Both the position numbers and the translations under genes were made by a program. From positions 2,666,001 through 2,730,000 of the forward strand of contig CBDCGU010000003.1 in NCBI GenBank assembly GCA_965216945.1: a DNA stretch of 64,000 bases, written 5' to 3'. Within the stretch, counting starts at the first letter, position 1. Each line of letters starts with the position of its first letter. Of this stretch, positions 48,553 to 57,092 are shown in pieces. The stretch is from DATHZQ01 sp965216945 (GTDB lineage: Bacteria; Actinomycetota; Acidimicrobiia; Spongiisociales; UBA5794). The notes under the pieces were generated by a model, which did not search any database, had not been told where the DNA came from, and saw only the letters and a program-made list of their open reading frames with translations.

Positions 48553-49554
48553 ATGGAGCAGACAGTGGAATCGAAGCGCAAGGTGTTCTCGGGGGTCCAA
48601 CCCACCGGCCATCTCCACATTGGCAACTACCTCGGTGCGTTTCGCAACTGGGTGAAGCTGCAGGATGAGTACGAGACGGTCTACTGCGTCGTCGATCTCC
48701 ATGCCCTCACCCAGCCCATCGACCCCAAAGAGCTCCATGCTCGGCGGATCGAGGCGGCCAAGGTGGTGCTCGCTGCAGGCGTCGATCCGGCCAGATCGCT
48801 GTTCTACCTGCAGAGCCAGGTGCCGCAGCACGCCGAGCTGTCGTGGATCCTCGGCACACTCACCCCCACGGGGGTCCTGAACCGTATGACGTCCTACAAG
48901 GACAAGGTGGCGCGGGGTCTCCCCGCCAATGCTGGTCTGTATTCGTATCCCGTTCTCATGGCTGCCGACATCCTGCTCCATCACGCCGACCTGGTCCCGG
49001 TGGGCGACGACCAGCGGCAGCACCTCGAGATGACCCGCGACCTGGCCGATCGGTTCAACAACCGGTACGGCGATGTCTTTCCCCTCCCCGATGCGCTGAT
49101 CCCGCCGTCGTCGGCGCGGGTCATGTCCCTCGTCGACCCGACGGCCAAGATGTCCAAGTCGGACCCGAATCTCAAGAGCCGGATCGGCATCACCGACGCC
49201 CCCGACGACATCCGCAAGAAGGTGAAGTCGGCCGTCACCGACTCGGATCCGGACGTCCGCTACGACTGGGATGCCAAGCCCGGCATCTCGAACCTCCTCG
49301 AGATCATGTCGGATTGCACGGGGACTCCGATCGACGACCTCGTTGCCGAATATGGCTCGTCGGGATATGGGCGCTTCAAAGAGGCGGTCGCCGAGGCGAT
49401 CGTCTCCGTGCTGGCTCCCGTGCGGTCACGCTTCAACGATCTCGACGATGGTGAGGTCGCTCGTCTGATGCAGAAGGGCGCGCTCGACGCTCGCACGAAA
49501 GCCGAGGGCTACCAGCAGATCGTGCGCAAAGCCGTCGGTCTCGACGCAGTGTGA
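48553..49554 (+). CDS. trpS: tryptophanyl-tRNA synthetase
   Basis: A 333-residue class I aminoacyl-tRNA synthetase that charges tRNA-Trp. HIGN is at residues 22-25 and KMSKS at 199-203, with GDDQRQHLEMTRDLA between them, all diagnostic of TrpRS. Complete length. Regulated, by inference, through the upstream leader peptide and terminator. A hairpin terminator follows the stop within five bases. Confidence 0.96.
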   Translation: MEQTVESKRKVFSGVQPTGHLHIGNYLGAFRNWVKLQDEYETVYCVVDLHALTQPIDPKELHARRIEAAKVVLAAGVDPARSLFYLQSQVPQHAELSWILGTLTPTGVLNRMTSYKDKVARGLPANAGLYSYPVLMAADILLHHADLVPVGDDQRQHLEMTRDLADRFNNRYGDVFPLPDALIPPSSARVMSLVDPTAKMSKSDPNLKSRIGITDAPDDIRKKVKSAVTDSDPDVRYDWDAKPGISNLLEIMSDCTGTPIDDLVAEYGSSGYGRFKEAVAEAIVSVLAPVRSRFNDLDDGEVARLMQKGALDARTKAEGYQQIVRKAVGLDAV

Positions 49555-49559
49555 GTGTT

Positions 49560-49687
49560 TCGACCCCGAGCATTCGCTCGGGGTCGAGTTCATGGGTCGG
49601 CCCTTCGGGCCGGCGTTTGTTGCTCCGTTCGGTGGCGGAGCCACCGAACGGAGGTTGAAGGGGGAGGCGCGGAGCTTCCCCCTTCAA
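49560..49687 (+). terminator. trpS terminator and following hairpins
   Basis: TCGACCCCGAGC/GCTCGGGGTCGA (12 bases, loop ATTC, 49560-49587), CGGCCC-TTC-GGGCCG (49598-49612) then GTTTGTT, TCCGTTCGGTGGC/GCCACCGAACGGA (13 bases, 49624-49652), and TTGAAGGGGGA/TCCCCCTTCAA (11 bases, 49655-49687). The first two repeat the order found at 46917-46969. Confidence 0.75.
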
Positions 49688-49776
49688 ACAACCCCCTCCT
49701 GGCGACATCGCTCCGCTCGTCGCTCGCGGCACTCGGACTGCGGGAGACTTCGGGCGGGTGTGGGGGTGCTCGAGGG

Positions 49777-50160
49777 GGTGGTGCTCTGCGGAACCCCCTC
49801 GTTGTGGGGTGCAGCGACCTGTGCGGTGCATCCCACCGGGGACACGGGGCGGCGGAGCCGCACGTCAGAAAGCTCGATCGAGGCCTGCCTCGATCGAAAT
49901 GCTGCTTGGTGGTGCTCTGCGGAACCCCCTCGTTGTGGGGTGCAGCGACCTGTGCGGTGCATCCCACCGGGGACACGGGGCGGCGGAGCCGCACGTCAGA
50001 AAGCTCGATCGAGGCCTGCCTCGATCGAAATGCTGCTTGGTGGTGCTCTGCGGAACCCCCTCGTTGTGGGGTGCAGCGACCTGTGCGGTGCATCCCACCA
50101 GACAAACAGGGCGGCGCAGCCGCACCACACAAACTCGATCGAGGCCTGCCTCGATCGAAA
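49777..50160. repeat. 131-bp tandem repeat, three copies
   Basis: Units at 49777-49907, 49908-50038 and 50039-about 50160. The first two are almost identical; the third diverges after about 60 bases. Each unit contains CGGAACCCCCTCGTTGTGGGG, a GCGGC-GGA-GCCGC stem and the 24-base hairpin TCGATCGAGGC/GCCTCGATCGA (49874, 50005, 50135). Any long open frames across it are by-products of the repeat. Confidence 0.9.
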
Positions 50161-50326
50161 ACCGGGAGGGGGAGCACGAGGGGGAAGCTCCGCGCCTCCC
50201 CCTCGTTCATCGTGATGGCGGCTCTGCCGTCATCACGATCGAGGACAGCGCGGCGGAGCCGCACGTTAGAAGCTCGATCGAGGCCTGCCTCGATCGAAAT
50301 GATCTTGCCTTGATCGAAATCCCCGG
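50161..50326. repeat. degenerate end of the trpS-downstream repeat array
   Basis: Contains GAGGGGGAAGC/GCCTCCCCCTC-type arms near 50180-50205, a CGTGATG/CATCACG stem (50211-50239), the GCGGC/GCCGC stem near 50252, and a further copy of the 24-base hairpin at 50274-50297 followed by a half-copy CTTGATCGAAAT. It ends next to the convergent lipoprotein gene and may terminate it. Confidence 0.65.
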
Positions 50327-50749
50327 TCAGGCCGCGCTCTGGACCTCGCGCAGGATCTCCTCGAGGAACTCTTCCCCGGCCGGCGTGTCCGGGTTCAGTT
50401 GCCTGAGCTGATCGATGGTGTTCAGTCGTTGGTGCAGCTCGGCGCACCCGATGCGCTCTGCGATGTCGAAATAGCGGCTGACCGCGATACCGTCCACCGC
50501 ATCACGGATGTCGGTCTCCGGGACGCGTCCCTCGGTTCGCTCGGACAAGCCGTCCAAAGCATCGGCGGCGGTCTGCACGAGCCCGACGAACGTGTCGGAC
50601 AGCTTGTCGCAGTCGCGCAAGCCTTCGAGGGTGGCATCGATGTCGATGTCCCCGATCCGGTCCCGCAGCCCGGCCACGGTGTCCGAAGCCGTAGCGCATG
50701 CCGGGAGGAAGCAGAGGGCGGCCAGCACTACGGCCGCGACGCGACGCAC
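50327..50749 (-). CDS. putative lipoprotein, mostly helical
   Basis: A 140-residue protein with signal peptide and lipobox FLPAC (C18). The mature part is predicted helical with many Asp/Glu/Arg and two cysteines (near 47 and 102). No family recognised. GTG 50749 is used because GAAGGGGGT lies upstream on the minus strand and the hydrophobic signal begins directly there. It faces the repeat array downstream. Confidence 0.75.
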   Translation of the reverse strand: MRRVAAVVLAALCFLPACATASDTVAGLRDRIGDIDIDATLEGLRDCDKLSDTFVGLVQTAADALDGLSERTEGRVPETDIRDAVDGIAVSRYFDIAERIGCAELHQRLNTIDQLRQLNPDTPAGEEFLEEILREVQSAA

Positions 50750-50828
50750 GACGGAAACCCCCTTCTCCCGCTCCTTGGCAGCGGGCGATCCCTGCAATTC
50801 GGGCACCAGCGTACTCAGATCGCTCCCG

Positions 50829-52049
50829 TCATTCGGGGAGAATGTCCACCTCGTCGCCGATCGCTGTGCGGAAGTGGTCGAGCGCTCTTGCGATCCCGGA
50901 GACGACGTAGTGGGTCCGCAGCGAGTCGAGCACGTCGAAGGCATGGTTGGCGCCGGGGATCTCGGCATAGCCGACCGGTGAGCTGGAGACGGTCGACAGC
51001 GCATTCACGAAGTGGTGCGCTTCGGCGACCGGGACCACCGAGTCGGTCGATCCGTGGACGACGAGGAACGGCGGGGCGGCTCTGTGCACCTGATCGAGCG
51101 GTGATGCCTCCCGGTAGCGATCCTCCGCCTCGTGCCGGGGCGCCTTCATCACGGCCTGCGGGATGACGGGCCAGTCGTCACGGGTTTGATGGCGGTTGAG
51201 GAAGTCGTAGATGCCGTAGACGGGGACCGCCATCTGCACGGACGTGTCAACAGCCTCGAAACCGGGCTGGTACTGGGGTCGATTGGCCGTGAGGGCCAGC
51301 AACGCGGCGAGGTGTCCGCCTGCGCTGCCGCCGGTGACGGCGATGAAGGACGAATCGATGCCATATCGGGCACCCTCCGTCCGCATCCAGGCGACGGCTT
51401 GCTTGATTGCGACGAGCTGGTCGGGAAACTGGGCGGCGGGCACCAGCGGGTACGACGCAGCGACGCAGATCCATCCCTGACCGGCGAGGCGATGCAGCAG
51501 CGGCCGGGCTTGCTGGCGCCGGTTGCCGCCTCGCCACGATCCACCGTGGATCTGCAGGATTGCCGGATGCGGGCCGGGTTCGAGCTTGCGGGAGCGGTAC
51601 ACGTCGAGCTGCTGCCCCGGTGCGTACTCGATGTCGCCGATGCGCTCGATACCGGCTGGCATGCGGTAGGGATAGGCCCGCAGGACGCTGCGCCACTCCA
51701 CGCGAGCAAAGCCCTCGGCATCCACGCCCATGTCCTCGAGCGCACCCGCCATGGCACGTTTGGCCCCACGAGCCCGAAACTGGATGGCGGCATAGCCGAG
51801 CCACGTCAGCACCGTCAACGCCAAACCGATTCGCCCTGCGGTGTAGTCGAGCGCCCCGAGTGCGACCAACACCAGTGTCACCACTGCATGAATCGCAATC
51901 CGGAGCGGCACCGCCTCAGCCGTCAGCAATGCCGGCAACCACCATGGTCTGAACAGCGGATGTCGATGCGCATTGGCTGCCCGCAGCGCATTGACCGCCC
52001 CGGCGAGGGCGAACAAGCTCAACAGGAAGAGTATGCGTGCGGCGATCAT
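50829..52049 (-). CDS. alpha/beta hydrolase (esterase/lipase type) with N-terminal membrane helices
   Basis: A 406-residue protein. The first 95 residues contain two or three hydrophobic helices; the catalytic domain follows with the oxyanion motif QIHGGSWRGG, nucleophile elbow GGSAGGHLA, acid region VHGSTDSVVP and histidine in PGANHAFD. This resembles BD-FAE/Hsl-type esterases anchored in the membrane. Substrate unknown; acyl-ester hydrolysis is inferred. Confidence 0.88.
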   Translation of the reverse strand: MIAARILFLLSLFALAGAVNALRAANAHRHPLFRPWWLPALLTAEAVPLRIAIHAVVTLVLVALGALDYTAGRIGLALTVLTWLGYAAIQFRARGAKRAMAGALEDMGVDAEGFARVEWRSVLRAYPYRMPAGIERIGDIEYAPGQQLDVYRSRKLEPGPHPAILQIHGGSWRGGNRRQQARPLLHRLAGQGWICVAASYPLVPAAQFPDQLVAIKQAVAWMRTEGARYGIDSSFIAVTGGSAGGHLAALLALTANRPQYQPGFEAVDTSVQMAVPVYGIYDFLNRHQTRDDWPVIPQAVMKAPRHEAEDRYREASPLDQVHRAAPPFLVVHGSTDSVVPVAEAHHFVNALSTVSSSPVGYAEIPGANHAFDVLDSLRTHYVVSGIARALDHFRTAIGDEVDILPE

Positions 52050-52191
52050 TGTTGGTCCGGGAGAGTCTGGCCCGTGTCGGCCTCATACTTGCACGGGAGA
52101 GTTTCGCGGCCTGCCGGGAGAGACCAGGCGCGGCCCGGGCGTGGTGGTACGCTCGCCGCGCGCTGGACAACACCTCTCGAGGCGGAGGATT

Positions 52192-53352
52192 CTCGTGGAG
52201 ATCGATATTGGTATTGCCAAGTCCGGTCGCCGGGCCTGGGGTTTCGACGACATTGCCATCGTTCCGTCGCGCCGGACCAGGGACCCGGACGACGTCAGCC
52301 TCAAGTGGGAGATCGACGCGTACACCTTCGAGCTGCCGATGATGGGCGCCGCCATGGACTCGGCGGTCAGCCCGGGCACGGCTATCGAGATAGGTCGCCT
52401 CGGAGGTCTGGGCGTGCTCAACCTCGAAGGACTGTGGACTCGCTACGAGGATCCGGTGTCGGTGTACGCCGAGATCGGCGACCTGAGCGCCGACAAGACG
52501 ACACGGCGGATGCAGGAGATGTACGAGGAGCCGGTGAAGCCGGAGCTCATCGGACGACGCGTCGAGCAAATGGTGCAGGCCAACATCATCACAGCCGCCA
52601 GTCTCACTCCCCAGCACGTCGCCAAGTGGGCACATCTGGCGCTCGAGGCCGGGCTTCACATCCTGGTCATCCAGGGGACAGTGGTGTCCGCCGAGCACGT
52701 GTCGAGCCGGGATGAGCCACTCGACCTGAATCGTTTCATCGCCGATCAGGACGTACCGGTCATCGTCGGTGGCTGTGCGTCCTACGCGGGTGCGCTGCAC
52801 CTCATGCGCACTGGGGCCGCAGGCGTGCTCGTCGGTGTCGGCCCCGGCGCAGCCTGCACCTCGCGGGGCGTGTTGGGGATCGGTGTCCCTCAAGCGACGG
52901 CGATTGCCGACGCCGCCGGAGCCCGCATTCGTTACTTGGAGGAGACGGGCCGCTATGTGCACGTGATCGGCGACGGCGGCATGCGCACCGGGGGTGACGT
53001 GGCCAAGGCGATTGCGTGCGGAGCCGACGCCGTGATGATCGGATCGCCGCTTGCGGCTGCCGCCGAGGCACCCGCCAGCGGCTACCACTGGGGAATGGCG
53101 ACGTTCCACCCGACGTTGCCGCGCGGTGCTCGGGTCAAGACGACCACGTTGGGCACGATCGAAGAGATCCTGTTGGGTCCCGCACATGAGAACGACGGAC
53201 GCCGCAACCTGTTCGGCGCCTTGCGCGTATCGATGGCGACGACCGGCTACGCCAACGTTCGCGAGTTCCAGAAGGCCGAGGTCATGGTGGCGCCGGCGCT
53301 GCAGACCGAAGGCAAGCAGCTGCAGCGGGCCCAACACGTAGGGATGGGATGA
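52192..53352 (+). CDS. IMP dehydrogenase family protein (GuaB3 type)
   Basis: A 386-residue IMPDH/GMPR-fold enzyme without CBS domains, the actinobacterial GuaB3 class. It has the substrate-loop cysteine C222 (GAACTSRGVLGIGVPQ) and the phosphate-binding IGDGGMRTGGDVAKA. GTG 52192 follows GGAGG at 52181-52185. Its stop overlaps guaA by four bases, linking it to GMP synthesis; GuaB3 activity may be GMP reductase rather than IMPDH. Confidence 0.93.
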   Translation, partial: LVEIDIGIAKSGRRAWGFDDIAIVPSRRTRDPDDVSLKWEIDAYTFELPMMGAAMDSAVSPGTAIEIGRLGGLGVLNLEGLWTRYEDPVSVYAEIGDLSADKTTRRMQEMYEEPVKPELIGRRVEQMVQANIITAASLTPQHVAKWAHLALEAGLHILVIQGTVVSAEHVSSRDEPLDLNRFIADQDVPVIVGGCASYAGALHLMRTGAAGVLVGVGPGAACTSRGVLGIGVPQATAIADAAGARIRYLEETGRYVHVIGDGGMRTGGDVAKAIACGADAVMIGSPLAAAAEAPASGYHWGMATFHPTLPRGARVKTTTLGTIEEILLGPAHENDGRRNLFGALRVSMATTGYANVREFQKAEVMVAPALQTEGKQLQRAQHVGMG

Positions 53353-54905
53353 GCGGCGGACACGCGTCGAGTGGAGACTTCGATCGTGTGCTCGTTCTCG
53401 ATTTCGGAGCGCAGTACGCCCAGCTGATCGCCCGCCGCGTGCGGGAGGCCCACGTCTTCTCCGAGATCGTGCCTCGTGACATCACCGCGGAAGAGGTGCG
53501 GGAACGGCGGCCCAGCGGGATCATCCTCTCGGGCGGCCCGGCATCGGTCTACGCCGACGGGGCATACGAGATGGACCCTGCGATTCTCCAGCTCGGGATC
53601 CCGCTACTGGGTATCTGTTACGGCCATCAGGTGATCGCCCACGTGCTCGGCGGCGACGTCGCCCACAACGAAGTGGCCGAGTACGGCCGCACCACGCTCG
53701 ATGTGGGAAACGGCGGGCTGCTCTTCAGCGAGCTGCCGGCTCAGCAGACGGTCTGGATGAGCCACCGTGACGCCGTGGCAACACCACCGGCGGGTTTTAC
53801 GGTGACGGCCTCGACCGCCGACTCGCCCGTTGCGGCGATGGAGGACCGGGACCGTGGTCTGTTCGGGGTGCAGTTCCACCCCGAGGTGGCGCACACCGAG
53901 CGGGGCCAGGAGGTGCTCAAGCACTTCCTCCACGAGGCGTGCCGGGTGCGACCGACGTGGACCCATGTCGGCATCATCGAGCAAGCAGTCGCCGAGATCA
54001 GGGCGCGGGTCGGGGACAGCACCGTCATCTGTGGTCTCTCCGGAGGCGTCGACTCGTCGGTGGCGGCGGCACTCGTGCACAAGGCCGTCGGCGACCAACT
54101 CGTGTGTGTCTTCGTGGACCATGGCTTGCTTCGCAAGGGTGAGGCGGAGCAGGTCGAGGAGACCTTCCTGCGCAACTTCCACGTCAATCTGATCCACGTG
54201 AAAGCACAGGAACGCTTTCTGGACGCTCTCGCCGGCGTGACCGATCCTGAGCAGAAGCGCAAGATCATCGGCGAGACATTCATCCGAGTGTTCGAGGAAG
54301 TGGCTGCCGACGTATCCGATGCCAAGTTCCTCGTCCAGGGCACCCTCTATCCCGACGTCATCGAATCCGGGACCAAGGACGCCGCCAAGATCAAGAGCCA
54401 CCACAACGTCGGCGGACTGCCGGACGACATGGAGTTTGCGTTGGTCGAGCCGTTGCGCGACCTCTTCAAAGACGAGGTGCGCTCGGTCGGGGAGGAGCTC
54501 GGGTTGCCCGAGGAGATCGTGTGGCGCCAACCCTTCCCAGGACCCGGCCTCGCCGTGCGGATCATCGGCGACATCACCCGGGAGCGGCTGGAGATCCTCC
54601 GCGACGCTGACGCCATCGTGACAGAGGAGATCCGCAGAGCCGGTCTGTACCGGCAGATCTGGCAGAGCTTCGGTGTCCTGCCGGCGGTTCGCTCGGTGGG
54701 TGTCCAGGGCGACTCTCGCACGTATGCCTACCCGCTGATCATAAGGGCCGTCACCTCCGACGATGCGATGACGGCCGACTGGGCCCGGTTGCCGCACGAG
54801 GTCCTCGAGCGCATCTCGTCGCGGGTCATCAACGAAGTACCGGGGATCAATCGTGTGGCCTACGACGTCACGTCGAAGCCGCCCGGCACCATCGAGTGGG
54901 AGTGA
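53349..54905 (+). CDS. guaA: GMP synthase (glutamine-hydrolysing)
   Basis: A 518-residue enzyme converting XMP to GMP. Class I amidotransferase domain, residues about 12-200, with nucleophile C90 (LGICYGHQ) and the His/Glu pair in FHPEVAHTE; then an ATP pyrophosphatase domain with the P-loop SGGVDSSVAA and a dimerisation domain ending NRVAYDVTSKPPGTIEWE. Full length. Overlaps the GuaB3-type gene. Confidence 0.97.
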   Translation: MSGGHASSGDFDRVLVLDFGAQYAQLIARRVREAHVFSEIVPRDITAEEVRERRPSGIILSGGPASVYADGAYEMDPAILQLGIPLLGICYGHQVIAHVLGGDVAHNEVAEYGRTTLDVGNGGLLFSELPAQQTVWMSHRDAVATPPAGFTVTASTADSPVAAMEDRDRGLFGVQFHPEVAHTERGQEVLKHFLHEACRVRPTWTHVGIIEQAVAEIRARVGDSTVICGLSGGVDSSVAAALVHKAVGDQLVCVFVDHGLLRKGEAEQVEETFLRNFHVNLIHVKAQERFLDALAGVTDPEQKRKIIGETFIRVFEEVAADVSDAKFLVQGTLYPDVIESGTKDAAKIKSHHNVGGLPDDMEFALVEPLRDLFKDEVRSVGEELGLPEEIVWRQPFPGPGLAVRIIGDITRERLEILRDADAIVTEEIRRAGLYRQIWQSFGVLPAVRSVGVQGDSRTYAYPLIIRAVTSDDAMTADWARLPHEVLERISSRVINEVPGINRVAYDVTSKPPGTIEWE

Positions 54906-54984
54906 CGTGTCGGGGCGCCGCTTTGCTCCCCGGGCGGCGCGGAGATGGCCCTCGATACCGTTGCCGGGCGACCTGAGCAGGGTC

Positions 54985-55899
54985 TCAGCGGTAGGGGACA
55001 CCGAGGCCGGGGCGGGGGCGCTCCTCGACGACCTCGGGGCGGAAGCGGAACAGCTCTGCGGGGCGTCCACCGGTTGACGTGGTGCGCTCGCCGGTGCCCT
55101 CGACGAGACGGTTCCGTTCGACGAGACGCCGGAAGTTCTGAGTGTGCAGCCGCACGCCCGCCAACGCCTCGACCGTGCGCTGCAGGGTGCTGAGAGTGAA
55201 TCGCTCCGGAAGCAACTCGAAGACCACAGGCCGGTACGTCAGCTTGCCGCGGAGACGGCCAAGCGCCGAGGCGGCAACCCGGCGATGATCGAATGCCATC
55301 GAGACCCCGGCACATCCGTCGGGGGGAGTCGCACCCCGATCGACATGGGATTCGGCGACCAGCTTCGCCTCGTACAGCAGCTCGTAGCGATCGAGCACAC
55401 GGATGCCGTCCCATCCTGTGTCGCTGCCGAACATGACGGCGATGCGTCGCCTGCGTTCTTCCGTCCGCACGTCGTCAGACTCGGCCCAGTCGTGCAGCGC
55501 AGGTAGCAATTGCGAGTCGATGATGTCGGGACGGCCCGACCGATGGTCCTCCCATGGGAACAGGTCATACAACGGGAGCCATGTCGCCTCAGGAGCCGCT
55601 TCCTCCTCCACGAGGGCGAGATAGGCCACGGCGAGCTGCCTCGGCTCGTCGGCGTTGCGGCGGCCGCGATTGCGGTCGCCGAACGTGTAGAGCTGCTCGG
55701 CGTAGCCGATCTCCGTGCCGGCCTGGTCGGCGATCCACCGTCGCAAAGCACGTTCCAGGGTCTTGTCCGCATCGGGGTCGAGCGGGCCGGACGGTATCCG
55801 TGGCCGATCCGCACCTGCCACGGTCAGGATGCGCGGCTGGTCCTCGCTGACGGCGACGACCACGGCGTCGAGGGTCACGGCGATCCCGGAACTCTTCAT
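54985..55899 (-). CDS. NrtR-family regulator of NAD biosynthesis (Nudix plus winged helix)
   Basis: A 304-residue protein. The N-terminal half is a Nudix-like effector domain (SGIAVTLDAVVVAVSEDQPRIL, ALRRWIADQAG), the C-terminal part a winged helix (FTLSTLQRTVEALAGVRLHTQNFRRLVE). NrtR senses ADP-ribose or related NAD metabolites. It is divergent from nadABC, strongly supporting that role. ATG 55899 starts at the domain; ATG 55923 is possible. Confidence 0.85.
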   Translation of the reverse strand: MKSSGIAVTLDAVVVAVSEDQPRILTVAGADRPRIPSGPLDPDADKTLERALRRWIADQAGTEIGYAEQLYTFGDRNRGRRNADEPRQLAVAYLALVEEEAAPEATWLPLYDLFPWEDHRSGRPDIIDSQLLPALHDWAESDDVRTEERRRRIAVMFGSDTGWDGIRVLDRYELLYEAKLVAESHVDRGATPPDGCAGVSMAFDHRRVAASALGRLRGKLTYRPVVFELLPERFTLSTLQRTVEALAGVRLHTQNFRRLVERNRLVEGTGERTTSTGGRPAELFRFRPEVVEERPRPGLGVPYR

Positions 55900-56029
55900 C
55901 GTGGCGATGGTACCGAGTGTCATCTCGGGGGCTTGGGCGGGAACGAGGGCACACCGGGGTGCGAGCCGGTCATCGCATCGAGATCGGCGGCCATCGGCGC
56001 CCCCACCCTCCCTCCTTTTGCTCAGGAAT

Positions 56030-56078
56030 AGTAGAAGTGGTATCGTTGTTTCCGTAGTAATGCTCATCAAGAGTAGAA
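56030..56078. promoter_or_regulatory. candidate operator region of nadABC
   Basis: AGTAGAA occurs at 56030-56036 and again at 56072-56078, 42 bases apart (about four helical turns), with GTAGTAAT between (56054-56061). The region is AT-rich and lies between the regulator start and nadA. No full palindrome is visible, so the actual NrtR site cannot be set. Confidence 0.4.
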
Positions 56079-56108
56079 CTGAGATCGACCCCCACTAAGG
56101 AAGTGGCG

Positions 56109-57092
56109 ATGACCACCAATCTCACGGTTCTCCCGGTCGGGGAGCGACTCGAAGGGATCGTGCCGGACGTCGAGCGCATCGTGCTCGAACCGATCATCGA
56201 GGAGATCGAGGCGCTCAAACGGCAGCGCAATGCGGTCGTCCTGGCGCACAACTACATGACCCCGGACATCTTCCACGGCGTGGCCGACCTGCAGGGCGAT
56301 TCGCTGCAGCTGGCGCGGCTGGCCGCCGAAACCGACGCCGACGTGATCGTCATGGCCGGCGTCCATTTCATGGCCGAGACGGCCAAGATCGTGAGCCCCG
56401 ACAAGACGGTGCTGATTCCCGACCTACGCGCCGGCTGCTCGCTCGCCGAGTCGATCACCGCCGCCGACATCCGGCTGCTGCGGGAGCGCTACCCGGGGGT
56501 TCCTGTGGTCACCTACGTCAACACCTCTGCAGAGGTGAAGGCCGAGTCGGACATCACGTGCACGTCGTCGAACGCCGTCGCCGTCGTCGAGTCGCTCGGA
56601 GTCGACAGGGTCATCTTCCTGCCCGACCAGTACCTCGGCCGCTGGGTGGCCAGCCAGACGGACGTCGACGTGATCTTGTGGCACGGCAGCTGCATGGTTC
56701 ACGAGCGCTTCACGGGGGCCGAGTTGCGCGACTACCGGGAGTCGTACCCGGATGTCCAGATCATCGCTCACCCCGAGTGCCCGCCCGACGTGCTGGCCGA
56801 AGCCGACTTCGTCGGGAGCACGAGCGGCATGATCAACTTCGTCGAGGTCGAGGCACCGCGTCAGGTCGTGATGGTCACCGAGTGCTCGATGGCCGACAAC
56901 GTGGCCGTGGCATCGCCGGACACGGAGTTCGTGCGACCCTGCAACCTGTGCCCCCACATGAAGCGCATCACGATGGAGAAGATCCGCGATGCGCTCGTCA
57001 ACATGGAGCACGAGGTCGACGTCGATCCCGAGGTCGGCGAACGTGCCAAGCGGGCGGTCGATCGGATGCTGGCCGTCGGGGCCACCAGATGA
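56109..57092 (+). CDS. nadA: quinolinate synthase
   Basis: A 327-residue [4Fe-4S] enzyme that condenses iminoaspartate and dihydroxyacetone phosphate to quinolinate. Cluster ligand candidates are C110 (RAGCSLAES), C224 (HPECPPD) and C278/C281 (PCNLCPHMK). AAGGAAG lies just before ATG 56109, which is preferred over GTG 56103. First gene of the de novo NAD operon; the nadB start overlaps its stop (ATGA). Confidence 0.95.
   Translation: MTTNLTVLPVGERLEGIVPDVERIVLEPIIEEIEALKRQRNAVVLAHNYMTPDIFHGVADLQGDSLQLARLAAETDADVIVMAGVHFMAETAKIVSPDKTVLIPDLRAGCSLAESITAADIRLLRERYPGVPVVTYVNTSAEVKAESDITCTSSNAVAVVESLGVDRVIFLPDQYLGRWVASQTDVDVILWHGSCMVHERFTGAELRDYRESYPDVQIIAHPECPPDVLAEADFVGSTSGMINFVEVEAPRQVVMVTECSMADNVAVASPDTEFVRPCNLCPHMKRITMEKIRDALVNMEHEVDVDPEVGERAKRAVDRMLAVGATR

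Noticed and set aside
49777..50160. CRISPR array
   Set aside because: The repeated unit is 131 bases and contiguous, with no unique spacers and no cas genes in the window.
49562..50313. Plus-strand proteins of 200-250 residues in the repeat array
   Set aside because: The frames consist of translated tandem repeats and hairpins, with repeated peptide blocks and no independent start signal.
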